DNA of 64,000 nt from NCBI GenBank assembly GCA_900315675.1, contig OMZY01000014.1:1-64000 (forward strand). Reading direction: 5' to 3'. This document shows, in pieces, positions 43,801 through 51,669 of this stretch. Below the pieces are notes generated by a model. It was not told where the DNA came from and did no database searches. It saw only the letters and a program-made list of their open reading frames with translations. The position numbers and the translations under genes were made by a program. The first letter of the stretch is position 1; each line of letters starts with the position of its first letter. Source of the stretch: an uncultured Eubacteriales bacterium (GTDB lineage: Bacteria > Bacillota > Clostridia > Christensenellales > Aristaeellaceae).

Positions 43801-45971
43801 TCCAGTTGATGAGAAGGGTCATCGATGAACGACCGAATCATAACAACGCACCTTTGACAGGCTGGGAGGAATATGGCAATTCTTTCAAAGTGGGGCATAT
43901 TACGAGTGGGGACGATTATTATATTTCAAATGACAATGTATTTGAAGTAGAATATGCTGGGAGTCCATGGGCTTTCCGTATTCCTGAGGACAAAAATATG
44001 AAACGTGGACTTCCTGCTTATGGATACTATAAGCTTGATGACGGGACAGAAGTTCCGGTCAGGTTCCAGTATGTCTATAAAGAAGTACAGGTATATGATG
44101 GAGCTATGAACCCGATTGGCGGCCAGTGGACATCCTGGCTTCCTGAAGCAAAGGATATCAATGGAACATTTAGCGTTGCTCCTGCAGCAACAGCCCAGGA
44201 CGGAGATCGACTGCTGAATGTTGCGGGAACTTCACTACACATTGAGAAGGAATGGAATCCAGACGGTGCTGATACGGATATTGAGGAAGTATATGTCAAG
44301 ATCTGGCGCAGAGAATACGGAAGCGGAAATGACTATGAAGATTATCTCGCTGTGATCAAGCAGGAAATGGACAGCCTGGGGCACCTGGCCCCGAATCATT
44401 TTGAAACGAGCAGTCTGGAGGTGTTCGATGCAGATAACAACAGACTGATCCTGAAAAAAGGGAAAGACTGGAATGCTGTTATTGATAAAGTTGCGTTGTT
44501 CCCCGATGGAAATCAGGCAAAACAATATGAGTTCCTTATAGAAGAAGTCGGATATAAAGACAGTACAGGAGCTTTCAATAGCAATCTGGATGTGTTTGAA
44601 CCAGTGAAGTATTATAAAAAGAATGGAAATGATAATGACTGGGTTGAACAGGCCACTATCCTACCTACCCGCGATGGCACGAACAGCCTGAAAGTGACAA
44701 ATACGTTGCAATATGGCTCCCTCCAAATCATCAAACAGGTACCCGAAGTCAGCACGGAGAATGCCGCAGAAGAGTCCTTTGTATTCAATGTTGCTTTGAA
44801 TTTGCCGGCAGGAACTACACTGAATCTGGATGCACTAAGTGTCAGCGGCGGAACGATAGGGGAAATTCAGGATAATGGAACAAGTGTTGAGTTTACCGTA
44901 ACTATTCATGGTGTCGGAACTGCAACCATTAACGGGATTCCGTTTGGTACCACGTACACGGTTACAGAAGACGCAAATTCTATCCCGGAAGGCTGGGAAG
45001 AAGTGGCTCGGAGTGACAATGAAAAATACAGCGATTCCGGCAAAGAGGTTTCCAATACAGACACGCAGCCAGATACTGTAACAATCGTCAACAGGGAGAT
45101 TACTTCCGTTTCTGTTGCAAAGGTCTGGAAGGTTAATGGAGAGGAAACTGCATGGCCGGAGGAAGTTGATTCTATTACGGTTGGCTTGTATCGCAGCGCG
45201 AATGGTGAAGAGTCGCCTGTACTGAACGGGGACGGGACGCCAAAGACACTGACATTTGATAAAACTACGAATCCGGAGGGACGTACGTTCTCAGGACTGC
45301 CAGTCTATGATGAAGGCGAACCGGTCTATGATGACGATGGGAAACCTGTTCCGATCACTTATACGATTCATGAACTCAGTGTTGCACCCGCGGATGATCC
45401 TACCACTGCGACAGAAGTGACAGAAGAAAAAACGGTCACAATAGGTGATTACACATGGATTGTTTCCGTGGGCGAACCGGTGAACGGCTTGACGACCATT
45501 ACAAACAGCCGTATGGAGATTCATATCCTGAAGGTTGATATAGAAACAGATCCGAAGGAACCCCTGCCGGGCGCAAAGTTCATGCTGAAGCGGAAAAATA
45601 CAGAGGGTCAGTATGTGACTGTGACCGGATACGAAGCAATCGAAGTGGATGAGAACGGGAAAGCAGATATCAGGAATCTGGAGGACGGCGATTACCGTTT
45701 GCTGGAGACGAAGTCTCCCGCGGGACATATTCCGATGGGTATGCCGGTTGAATTTTCCGTGACAAATGGTGCTGTAGCATCATTTGAGGACACGGAGTAT
45801 GTGACCTATAATGCCAACAATCAGACGTTTACCATCGGGAACAAAGCCGGGCTTGCATTGCCCAGTACAGGCGGAAGCGGAACGCTGCCCTATACTGCGG
45901 GCGGATTGTCGCTGATTCTGATGGCAGTGTTGCTGAAACTTATGAAAAAAAGAAGAAAAAAATACCAATAA
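37845..45971 (+). CDS. Giant multi-domain surface adhesin (Cna-B/SpaA repeats, LPSTG anchor)
   Basis: 2708 residues. Long signal peptide (about 1-41, ends TAYA), then a disordered Glu/Thr/Pro-rich region (about 55-170). Two homologous beta modules end in SFSVFG (about 457) and SFSVYG (about 612). A beta-trefoil-like segment spans about 640-780 (SFTISHNGKYVTS, YNIYTIDNQGNK). Cna-B-type modules follow at about 1338, 1695, 1803, 2131, 2288 and 2422, and a final SpaA module at about 2558-2650 (EPLPGAKFMLKRK, DGDYRLLETKSPAGH). LPSTG is at 2672-2676, then a hydrophobic helix and KKRRKKYQ. It probably forms the pilus tip or a separate cell-wall adhesin attached by the class C or a housekeeping sortase. 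Confidence 0.93.
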   Translation: MTNRRERKREFRQPNPWRRLLAFLCAFELLISVSGETAYAKNNNTIYSAPVTAPIRNQETPQPEEAAETPEPEGATVNTEEHTEVNSETEEPTETETTVENPEDNHNEQEEMPAAEETTGNQEDIPAAEETDIESGEKTETGTEREETETSEATGEEAVTEKNEGEIPPAPEKIYTSGSLQAETEDCSVQINYTEAACIPDETTLTVTQAQGADLYAALKSAAKVIRNEEDEIWKRQIADEGNAFYLLSLTDAEGNEVYPGAQVELILEQKNRPDGTTCFLTGENARILDEEEGKISVTDYSMEPVGYATIQLIQTGIVTKEYSGADYIVTASYGPEANFPANTEMKVREIRPDTPEYALYSGLTEEALAEEWNEITLERYFDITFISGGKEVEPSGNVDVQIVFKDVIELTEEHDIQAVHFENKEAVVIESETDSIDEEAKRSEEVIDTVSFTSDSFSVFGVVQRTKITQKMLAADGNTYLINVTYNQDSGLPVDAELVVTELLPGDERYDEYLQKAVRAALNESDDGEVADEDQELFVSEDQYARFFDIEIRSGDQKIEPEGNVSVSITLADAPEDRLDDLMVVHFTGENANILEAEVNVETGIQFAADSFSVYGIITMPLDQPQGVDDLDERSFTISHNGKYVTSSILTGGNADRFAETGNSNDATVWTFEATGQSGKYNIYTIDNQGNKIYMHLKRKNNNRADAEIGTEPQEFTITRSNNGRYVFAATSNGSTYYLNDYNGEDGFAGWHRQNSSYDEMTLEFKDLAVENGKSYITLVKYNGKYYIVNNDGSLTEVVYNESTKKVKVENPLLWKYENNGQGATLSINTEGSVFGGPGGVATEYYKRYIDVNTDSGIYTEDASHTSGASESKFVFADGHIRSLDGSYYLGVEEDENGLRISGNKNASDAVEVLFASVEDVTVPSHYARNHAVTHLDVSVHGNAQLDYPLPRGTYYDENGNVLYTIGRDNPKSITIKEAVPITKEDIKNADIIATDKNGNEINNAFYITGYTGNQGDNDPNMPTQIRIEGSFLVASNVTTAYPTEWTGDEGEYWGILRDNATHQAIRTERKDGEITYTVTTTKMVTFTLTDGDQILYDAEHQPITVEVPVTMTGSCSYWSKKNSCPGIDYALGGGRAENGAWDSGCIVADGDASNSSGIDFTLGGSTKQAENAYPSVDITKYIVDEEGTLLATTEAFQNSFTVYQIENNNLASECNSDYSAYTEEAKLDVSVAGGVGKNYYDLNVLGAMIYIEEDKKSIPKTVKVDGIEWQYVKTVIETEYVRRGEENESNHRTEELTLGNDEHYNSIPELAGAYRYNNEDLNNAILNFYVYNVYRAPTEINVEKIWSDDASHYESNELTLKLIRYKKNTQQTEEKGILNLSHVVEGLNGLPDDFTYIATSSSSGKLYTLHIGENTQLPLGRYTITVERNGNNCPEGYTYDGTDIDRTEVLLDTASEPVNVTVTSRYRQNAPVEMTTVILYINNSIQTDRNSNVGITLEVPKNSTIYLSCTTFVMNQYNAWDEPCSLLYWDEVSNPGWHHWTKIQDIGKTPMTNMPIQLGDEDAYCVLIEHWSGQSNLATYSLSASASGRMNTIRMRGYRAASGAVSGGSRSSEIPDDYSLDTYTKTITLTQAQGWQDMVDELPVYDKNGDPYYYEVVEEDVPEGYTVSYSPNTPVLATETEGITLTVYNTYPTTGDLLVSKTTGGNAADYNKGFNFTVTALDSVGNPIPNRQYGDMVFTNGIAEFALSHGQSAKAQGLPEGTAFTVREDPDGYEADRESEDGTIVAGQTQNVAFTNILNTYQFFVKKSWVSVEDTSAMPTVFFSLMYYLEGQQPHEATVYNGYENIPLSGPNWIWACPEELPTEINGRRVTYFAKERTAAGSNIYAYYDMSGYDIPEALRQQYMFFIDGYQNSLGNYTPGNDQPYNAGIQGNAGIITIRNRMPQYMQMEVKKKFLEYRTDSNGATSLYTTTQEEVNQRNMVIELQLMRRVIDERPNHNNAPLTGWEEYGNSFKVGHITSGDDYYISNDNVFEVEYAGSPWAFRIPEDKNMKRGLPAYGYYKLDDGTEVPVRFQYVYKEVQVYDGAMNPIGGQWTSWLPEAKDINGTFSVAPAATAQDGDRLLNVAGTSLHIEKEWNPDGADTDIEEVYVKIWRREYGSGNDYEDYLAVIKQEMDSLGHLAPNHFETSSLEVFDADNNRLILKKGKDWNAVIDKVALFPDGNQAKQYEFLIEEVGYKDSTGAFNSNLDVFEPVKYYKKNGNDNDWVEQATILPTRDGTNSLKVTNTLQYGSLQIIKQVPEVSTENAAEESFVFNVALNLPAGTTLNLDALSVSGGTIGEIQDNGTSVEFTVTIHGVGTATINGIPFGTTYTVTEDANSIPEGWEEVARSDNEKYSDSGKEVSNTDTQPDTVTIVNREITSVSVAKVWKVNGEETAWPEEVDSITVGLYRSANGEESPVLNGDGTPKTLTFDKTTNPEGRTFSGLPVYDEGEPVYDDDGKPVPITYTIHELSVAPADDPTTATEVTEEKTVTIGDYTWIVSVGEPVNGLTTITNSRMEIHILKVDIETDPKEPLPGAKFMLKRKNTEGQYVTVTGYEAIEVDENGKADIRNLEDGDYRLLETKSPAGHIPMGMPVEFSVTNGAVASFEDTEYVTYNANNQTFTIGNKAGLALPSTGGSGTLPYTAGGLSLILMAVLLKLMKKRRKKYQ

Positions 45972-46083
45972 TTGTTGTATGTAACCGATCGTGCAACTAT
46001 TCGGGGCTATAATAAGGGTACAGAAACCGGAACGGAGGATTAACGACCATCTTGCCGTAGTCACACAAGGGGAGGTGACGGAA

Positions 46084-47022
46084 ATGACCTGGCGCATCAG
46101 AAGGATTATCTCGATCATCCTGTCTGTGATTTTGCTGGCTTTTGTTTCCGCAGCTCCTTTTGCGTATGCTCTTGAAGCAGAAGAAACGCCGGACGTTACA
46201 GAAAGCATAACGGAGACGGTGGAAGATTCGGCGGAAATGACAGAAGACAAGAAGCGGGAGGAACAGGCAGCAGAATCTGTCCAGGAGGAACCAGCAGGAG
46301 AACCTGTTCAGGAGGAACCAGCAGCGGAATCTGCGACAGGAGAAGCTGATCAGGAGAAAACAGAAACTATCTATACTACAGATGAACCAGATCCAACAGC
46401 AACGGTAGAGATACCGGACGATGACTGGGGATACATTGAGCAGGAAGTTCTTGCCGCACATATTTCCGATCCAACAGAGGAGACCGTTCATTCCGAACCT
46501 GAGGCAACGCCAGACGCTACGGTAACAGAAGCGCCTGATACAGAAGCGCCGATAATGGAAATTCCGATCACAGAAGCACCGATAACGGAAGCACCGATAA
46601 TCGAAATTCCTGTAACGGAGCAACTTCCGGAAGAAACGCCCGCAGAAGCAACACCGGCTCCGGCAGAAGAAAACGGAACTGAAATACAACATACGGCAGA
46701 GGAAATATCGGAACCTGTGGAGGCTGAAAAAGCCACGGAGGAACCGAATTCCGCCGATGAAACTGTACAGCCTGAGACCACGGGGGAAGATGAAGAAGTA
46801 ACAGTAACGATTGTTGCTACCATGATTGATGAAAACATCATGAAGCTTCACGCGGAAGTGCATGGGCCTCAAGAACAGAAGTACTATTACCAGTGGCAGA
46901 TATCTGAAGACGGCGGAAAAACCTACTGGGATATTCTGGGCGCAAATGAAGAAGATATGGAAATTGAACTGACGGATTCCAACCATGACGATCTCTGGAG
47001 AGTGTGGATTCAGGCAATCTGA
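46084..47022 (+). CDS. Secreted Thr/Glu/Pro-rich protein with C-terminal Ig-like module
   Basis: 312 residues. Signal peptide about 1-31 (ends FAYA). About 32-240 is low complexity: QEEPAxE repeats and a run of ITEAPITEAPI-type units. The last 70 residues form a compact beta domain (VTIVATMIDENIMKLHAEV, YYYQWQISEDGGKTYWDIL) like an Ig-type or listerial repeat fold. No LPXTG or C-terminal helix, so anchoring is unclear. The ATG follows aaggggaggtg. A longer open frame upstream is not needed. It shares the Glu/Thr-rich style with the start of the giant adhesin. Confidence 0.7.
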   Translation: MTWRIRRIISIILSVILLAFVSAAPFAYALEAEETPDVTESITETVEDSAEMTEDKKREEQAAESVQEEPAGEPVQEEPAAESATGEADQEKTETIYTTDEPDPTATVEIPDDDWGYIEQEVLAAHISDPTEETVHSEPEATPDATVTEAPDTEAPIMEIPITEAPITEAPIIEIPVTEQLPEETPAEATPAPAEENGTEIQHTAEEISEPVEAEKATEEPNSADETVQPETTGEDEEVTVTIVATMIDENIMKLHAEVHGPQEQKYYYQWQISEDGGKTYWDILGANEEDMEIELTDSNHDDLWRVWIQAI

Positions 47023-47044
47023 ACGATAGAACAGAAACAAAAAA

Positions 47045-47073
47045 GGCGGATTTCGATGGAAATCCGTCTTTGT
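47045..47073 (+). terminator. Terminator after the Thr/Glu-rich protein gene
   Basis: Stem ggcggattt/aaatccgtc with a cgatgg-type loop, then ttt-g-tt. Moderate. Confidence 0.7.
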
Positions 47074-47080
47074 TATTCAC

Positions 47081-47110
47081 TTGCAGAGAAAGGCCTGTAT
47101 TCAGTATAAT
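47081..47110 (+). promoter_or_regulatory. Promoter of the aminopeptidase gene
   Basis: TTGCAG (47081-47086), 18-base spacer and TATAAT (47105-47110). Confidence 0.65.
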
Positions 47111-47168
47111 ATATGAGCGTTTCCGCCTGTTGGAAACAAGAAAAGCAAAAAGGAATGAGACCAGAATT

Positions 47169-48392
47169 ATGAAAAAGACAATCCTGAAAAAGTATGCCCG
47201 GCTGATTGCTGAATGCGGCGCAAATGTCCAGAAGGGACAGGACGTATTCATCGGAGCCGGTATGGACCAGCCTGAGTTCGTCAAAATGGTGGCGGAAGAA
47301 TGCTACAAACTGGGTGCAGCCAGAGTCGTTGTTGATTTTGACTATCCTCCGCTGACTAAACTGGCCATGCGGTACAGCAGCGTGAAGACACTCGGCAACC
47401 TGACGAGCTACCAGAAGGCCCGCTGGGAATACTATGTGGAGAAGCTGCCCTGCAGAATCTTTATCGAGTCTGACGATCCGGACGGACTGAAAGGGATTAA
47501 CCAGGATAAAATGCTGAAGGTTCAGCGGCTCCGGTATCCGCTGATCAAAGGCTACCGGGATGAGATGGAAAACAAGTACCAGTGGTGCATCGCCGCGGTG
47601 CCGGGTGCGGCCTGGGCGAAAAAAGTGTTTCCGGGTCTGCGGACCAGCCAGGCAATGGAGAAAATGTGGGAAGCCATCCTGACGGCCAGCCGGGTGAATG
47701 AGGACCCGGTGGCAGCCTGGAAAGAACATAACGCGGATCTGCAGGAACGCTGCAAGTACCTGAACAGCCTTGGGATTGCCGAACTGCACTATACCGCCGG
47801 AAACGGAACGGATTTCACGGTCGGCATGATTCCGGAAGCGGAGTTCAAGGGCGGCGGAGACACCAGCCTGCAGAAGATCTTCTACAATCCGAACATTCCC
47901 ACAGAGGAATGCTTTATTTCCCCGATGAAAGGCAAAGCGGAAGGTATTGTCTATGCCAGCCTGCCGCTGAGCTATCAGGGCCAGATGATTGAGAACTTCA
48001 ATATCCGTTTTGAAAACGGCAAGGCAGTGGAATGGCACGCGGAGAAGAATGAGCAGCTGCTGACCAACATGCTTACCGCTGATGAGGGTGCTTCCTACCT
48101 GGGAGAGTGCGCGCTGATTCCTTATGATTCCCCGATCCGCAACAGCGGCGTGCTGTTCTACAATACCCTGTTTGATGAAAACGCCGCCTGCCATCTGGCG
48201 GTAGGCCATGGATTCCCTGACACGATCAAGGGCTTTGAGAACAAGACCCTGGAGGAGTGCCAGGCGCTGGGTGTGAACGACTCCATGATCCATGTGGACT
48301 TCATGATCGGCACAAAGGATATGAATATCGACGCCAAGACCCGGGACGGCAAGATTGTACCGATCTTCCGGAACGGAAACTGGGCGTTCTGA
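47169..48392 (+). CDS. M29-family aminopeptidase (AmpS/PepS type)
   Basis: 407 residues, usual length for M29 enzymes, cytosolic, two-metal aminopeptidase releasing N-terminal amino acids. Typical segments are visible: the N-terminal domain IAECGANVQKGQDVFI, then the metal-site half with GNGTDFTVGM, IPTEECFISPMKG, ADEGASYLGECALIP, FDENAACHLAVGHGFP and the final MIHVDFMIGT. The Glu of TEECF and of LGECAL and the His of ACHLA and HVDFMIG are the expected ligands. Start chosen at the ATG with aggaatgag upstream. Monocistronic between its own promoter and terminator. Confidence 0.92.
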   Translation: MKKTILKKYARLIAECGANVQKGQDVFIGAGMDQPEFVKMVAEECYKLGAARVVVDFDYPPLTKLAMRYSSVKTLGNLTSYQKARWEYYVEKLPCRIFIESDDPDGLKGINQDKMLKVQRLRYPLIKGYRDEMENKYQWCIAAVPGAAWAKKVFPGLRTSQAMEKMWEAILTASRVNEDPVAAWKEHNADLQERCKYLNSLGIAELHYTAGNGTDFTVGMIPEAEFKGGGDTSLQKIFYNPNIPTEECFISPMKGKAEGIVYASLPLSYQGQMIENFNIRFENGKAVEWHAEKNEQLLTNMLTADEGASYLGECALIPYDSPIRNSGVLFYNTLFDENAACHLAVGHGFPDTIKGFENKTLEECQALGVNDSMIHVDFMIGTKDMNIDAKTRDGKIVPIFRNGNWAF

Positions 48393-48400
48393 GAAAGACA

Positions 48401-48437
48401 GGGAGCAGTCCAGCAAAGAGGACTGCTCCCTTTTTTG
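48401..48437 (+). terminator. Terminator of the aminopeptidase gene
   Basis: Stem gggagcagtcc/ggactgctccc with an agcaaaga-type loop and T6. Confidence 0.95.
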
Positions 48438-48439
48438 GA

Positions 48440-48468
48440 TTGCGGGTAAACGTTTGCTGTGCTACAAT
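48440..48468 (+). promoter_or_regulatory. Promoter and operator-like site of the cellobiose phosphorylase gene
   Basis: TTGCGG (48440-48445), 17-base spacer and TACAAT (48463-48468). The spacer contains taaacgtttgc (48447-48457), matching the aaacgtttgc ahead of the GH5 cellulase promoter. A repressor bound here would cover the polymerase site. Confidence 0.65.
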
Positions 48469-48550
48469 AAAAAATCGGAGAACAAAGGATAACACAAATT
48501 CAGAGCACATCAAAAAGATTCAAAAACGGGAACCACAGGAGGAAAGAGGC

Positions 48551-50938
48551 ATGAATTACGGCTATTTTGATGAAAAAGCCAGAGAGTATGTCATTACCAA
48601 TCCCAATACCCCCGCCCCCTGGGCAAACTACCTCGGATCACCGGATTACGGTGCCATCGTAACGGTGAACGCCGGAGGCTACAGCTTTGTCAAGAGCGGC
48701 GCCGCGGGACGAATCCTGCGCTATACCTTCAATCAGTTTGACGAGCCCGGCCGGTATATCTACCTGCGGGACGAGGAAACAGGAGACTTCTGGTCTGCCA
48801 GCTGGAAACCCGTGGGCAAGCCGCTGGAAGAGTATAAGACTGAATGCCACCACGGCACCAGCTATACGGAATTCATCAGTGAATATAACGGCATCCGCAG
48901 CCGGGCACTGTATTACGTTCCCATGGGCGCGACCCATGAAGTCTGGCGGATCAGCCTGGAGAACCTGACGAACCGGGAACGGAAGATCAGCGTATTCGGC
49001 TACTGTGAATTTACAACAGAGAGTCTGTACACGCAGGATCTGGTGAACATGCAGTATACCCAGTTTATTACCAAGACAGAGTTCCATGACAGCTTTATCC
49101 TGGAGCAGATCAACGAATTCAACTATCCGCGGCCGGATGGAACCACGGGCCGGGAACGCTTCTTCGGCCTGGCAGGCGCGAAGATTGAAAGCTATACCGG
49201 CCGCCGGGAGCAGTTCCTCGGCAGAAGCCGGTTTGACAAACCCCAGGCGGTTGCGGACGGACGCTGCGACAACAGTCTGAACTACAACGGCAACCCCTGC
49301 GGCGCCCTGCAGTTCAGTGCGGCGCTGAAGCCCGGCGAAAAGCAGACAGCGGCTTTCCTGCTGGGACAGAAAACTGTGTTTGAGGCGAAGGAGATCGTAG
49401 ACCGCTACGCGAAGACGGCAGAAACCGTGGACGCGGAACTGGCGGAGCTGATCCGCTACTGGCACGGCGAACTGGAGAACCTGAAGATCTGCACACCGGA
49501 CAAGAATTTTGACACGATGGTGAACACCTGGAATGCTTTCCAGTGTTTCATTACCTTTGTCTGGAGCCGGGCGGCCAGCCTGGTTTACTGCGGCGAGCGC
49601 AACGGTTACGGCTACCGGGATACGGTGCAGGACATCCAGGGCATTATGCACCTTGATCCCGAACTGGCCCGGAAGCAGCTGACCTTTATGCTCAGCGCCC
49701 AGGTTCATCACGGTGCCGGACTCCCATTGGTCAAATTCACCCATAACGCGGGTCATGAGGATACGCCAGAACAGGAAAGCTATGTGAAAGCCACCGGCCA
49801 TCCCAGCTACCGGGCGGACGATGCCCTGTGGCTGTTCCCGACGGTATACAAGTATATTGCGGAAACCGGCAATGTGGCTTACCTGGACGAGGAGATTCCC
49901 TTTGCGGACAAGGATACAGGCACCGTACGGGAACACCTGAAGCGGGCAATCAATTTCAGCATGACGCACCTGGGCCCCCACGGCATGCCTGCAGGCCTGC
50001 ACGCGGACTGGAACGACTGCCTGGTGCTGGGCTCCCAGGGTGAGAGCACCTTCGTGGCCTTCCAGCTGTATTATGCGCTGAACATTATGAAGGAGTTCTG
50101 TGAGAACGAGCCTGAATATGTGAAGTATCTGGATGAAACCGCTGCAAAGCTGCTGAAGATCCTGAACGAAAAATGCTTCGAGGATGACCGCTTTATCCGC
50201 GGTTTCCGTGAGGACGGCAAGGTGATCGGCAGCAAGAAAGACAACGAGGCCAATATGTGGCTGAACCCGCAGAGCTGGGCCGTAATCAGCCGCGGTGCCA
50301 CGCCGGAACAGGCGGAGATTATCCTGAATACCGCCTGCGAGAAGCTGAATACCCCCTATGGACTGGAAGTCATGCAGCCGAGCTACCGGTATGAATACTT
50401 CGAGGGCGCGCGTATGCGCCTGTTTAACCCCGGTACAAAGGAGAACGGCGGCATCTTCTGCCAGCCCCAGGGATGGGCAATCCTGGCAGAGGCCCTCTGC
50501 GGCCACGGAAACCGGGCTTTCCGGTATTTCCAGGAAAGCAGCCCTGCTTCCTTCAATGACGACGCGGATCGCCGGGTGATTGAACCCTACGTCCACGGAC
50601 AGTTCATTGAAGGACATGAGAGTCCCTTCGCCGGACGCAGCCATGTACACTGGCTGACGGGTACCGCCAGCACGGTGATGGTCGGCTGCGTGGAAGGCAT
50701 CCTGGGCCTGCGGCCGACCCCCAAGGGCATTGAAATCGCGCCCGCGATTCCGCAGGAATGGGACGGATTCACCATGGAAAAGGTATTCCGGGGAAAGAAA
50801 CTGCATATTACCGTGGATAACAGCGCCCACAAGGAAGGCAAGCCGGTGAAGGTGATCCTGAACGGTACGGAACGGGCGGCAGGACTGATTCCGGAAGGCG
50901 AACTGAAGGATGAAAACCAGATCACGGTCGTGATGTAA
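48551..50938 (+). CDS. Cellobiose phosphorylase (GH94)
   Basis: 795 residues, close to known cellobiose phosphorylases. No signal peptide: it acts in the cytosol, splitting cellobiose with phosphate to glucose 1-phosphate and glucose. N-terminal beta-sandwich (about 1-270; TPAPWANYLGSPDYGAIV is typical of this clade), linker helices, (alpha/alpha)6 barrel (about 320-700) with GYRDTVQDIQG and the catalytic acid in LHADWNDCL (Asp489), and a small C-terminal beta cap. Strong aggaggaaag site before the chosen ATG. A TrmO gene follows after one base. It links the extracellular cellulase to central metabolism. Confidence 0.95.
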   Translation: MNYGYFDEKAREYVITNPNTPAPWANYLGSPDYGAIVTVNAGGYSFVKSGAAGRILRYTFNQFDEPGRYIYLRDEETGDFWSASWKPVGKPLEEYKTECHHGTSYTEFISEYNGIRSRALYYVPMGATHEVWRISLENLTNRERKISVFGYCEFTTESLYTQDLVNMQYTQFITKTEFHDSFILEQINEFNYPRPDGTTGRERFFGLAGAKIESYTGRREQFLGRSRFDKPQAVADGRCDNSLNYNGNPCGALQFSAALKPGEKQTAAFLLGQKTVFEAKEIVDRYAKTAETVDAELAELIRYWHGELENLKICTPDKNFDTMVNTWNAFQCFITFVWSRAASLVYCGERNGYGYRDTVQDIQGIMHLDPELARKQLTFMLSAQVHHGAGLPLVKFTHNAGHEDTPEQESYVKATGHPSYRADDALWLFPTVYKYIAETGNVAYLDEEIPFADKDTGTVREHLKRAINFSMTHLGPHGMPAGLHADWNDCLVLGSQGESTFVAFQLYYALNIMKEFCENEPEYVKYLDETAAKLLKILNEKCFEDDRFIRGFREDGKVIGSKKDNEANMWLNPQSWAVISRGATPEQAEIILNTACEKLNTPYGLEVMQPSYRYEYFEGARMRLFNPGTKENGGIFCQPQGWAILAEALCGHGNRAFRYFQESSPASFNDDADRRVIEPYVHGQFIEGHESPFAGRSHVHWLTGTASTVMVGCVEGILGLRPTPKGIEIAPAIPQEWDGFTMEKVFRGKKLHITVDNSAHKEGKPVKVILNGTERAAGLIPEGELKDENQITVVM

Positions 50939-50939
50939 G

Positions 50940-51626
50940 ATGAAGATCATTGCCAGAATCCGGAACGCCTACGACGGGAAGTTCGGCGTTCCCAGGCAGA
51001 GCGGCCTGGTGGAACAGGTGGTATCAACCATTGTGTTTGAACCGGAATACCGGGTAACGGAGGCCCTGCGGGGGATTGAGGAGTTTTCTCATCTGTGGCT
51101 GATCTGGAGTTTTGACCGGGCGGAAAGGGAGAACTGGTCTCCCACTGTGAGGCCGCCCAGGCTCGGCGGAAACCAGCGGGTCGGCGTATTCGCCACCCGC
51201 TCGCCCTTCCGGCCCAATGCTATCGGCCTTAGCTGCGTAAAGCTGCTGGGCGTGGAAAAGGGAAGCGAAGGCACTGTACTGAAGGTGGCCGGAGCGGATC
51301 TGATGAACGGTACGCCGATTTATGACATCAAGCCCTATCTGCCCTATGCGGACTGCAGACCTGAAGCTACCGGTGGTTTCACGGACCGGACGGAAAAACG
51401 CAGGGTGGAAGTGGAGATTCCGGATGAGTTTGCCAAGCAAATGAAAGCGGAGGATCTGGAAGCACTGAAAGCCGTCCTGCGGGAGGATCCCCGGCCGGCG
51501 TACCAGGATGATCCGGAGAGGGTCTACGCGTTTGAGTTTGCAGGGAGTAATGTACGGTTTAGCGTGAAAGACGGAACGCTGCACGTTTTGTCAATTCAGA
51601 ATTCAGAATTCAGAATTCAGAATTAA
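50940..51626 (+). CDS. trmO: tRNA (N6-threonylcarbamoyladenosine37-N6)-methyltransferase-like TrmO
   Basis: 228 residues. The TsaA/TrmO fold is clear: IARIRNAYDGKFGVPRQSGL, the EFSHLWLIWSFD segment, VRPPRLGGNQRVGVFATRSPFRPNAIGLSCV which binds the methyl donor, and the DIKPYLPYAD motif. It methylates t6A37 of certain tRNAs using S-adenosylmethionine. The last eleven residues (SIQNSEFRIQN) are encoded by an intergenic attcagaattcag repeat array that supplies the stop codon, so the natural C-terminus was probably changed by repeat insertion. It lies one base after the GH94 stop with no clear binding site, implying coupled translation. Confidence 0.93.
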   Translation: MKIIARIRNAYDGKFGVPRQSGLVEQVVSTIVFEPEYRVTEALRGIEEFSHLWLIWSFDRAERENWSPTVRPPRLGGNQRVGVFATRSPFRPNAIGLSCVKLLGVEKGSEGTVLKVAGADLMNGTPIYDIKPYLPYADCRPEATGGFTDRTEKRRVEVEIPDEFAKQMKAEDLEALKAVLREDPRPAYQDDPERVYAFEFAGSNVRFSVKDGTLHVLSIQNSEFRIQN

Positions 51627-51627
51627 T
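51588..51627. repeat. aattcag tandem repeat array
   Basis: Four to five units of attcaga/aattcag between 51593 and 51626 run through the 3' end of trmO. Related arrays occur at 8518-8550 and, as gaattatgaattatg, at 63566-63609. Confidence 0.8.
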
Positions 51628-51669
51628 GGTCAGCCTGCATTCAGAAGTGTTGAACAAGCCGGAAAAAGG

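Noticed and set aside
48257-48550. Upstream extension of cellobiose phosphorylase
   Set aside because: It would cover the end of the aminopeptidase gene, a terminator and the promoter; the family N-terminus starts at 48551.
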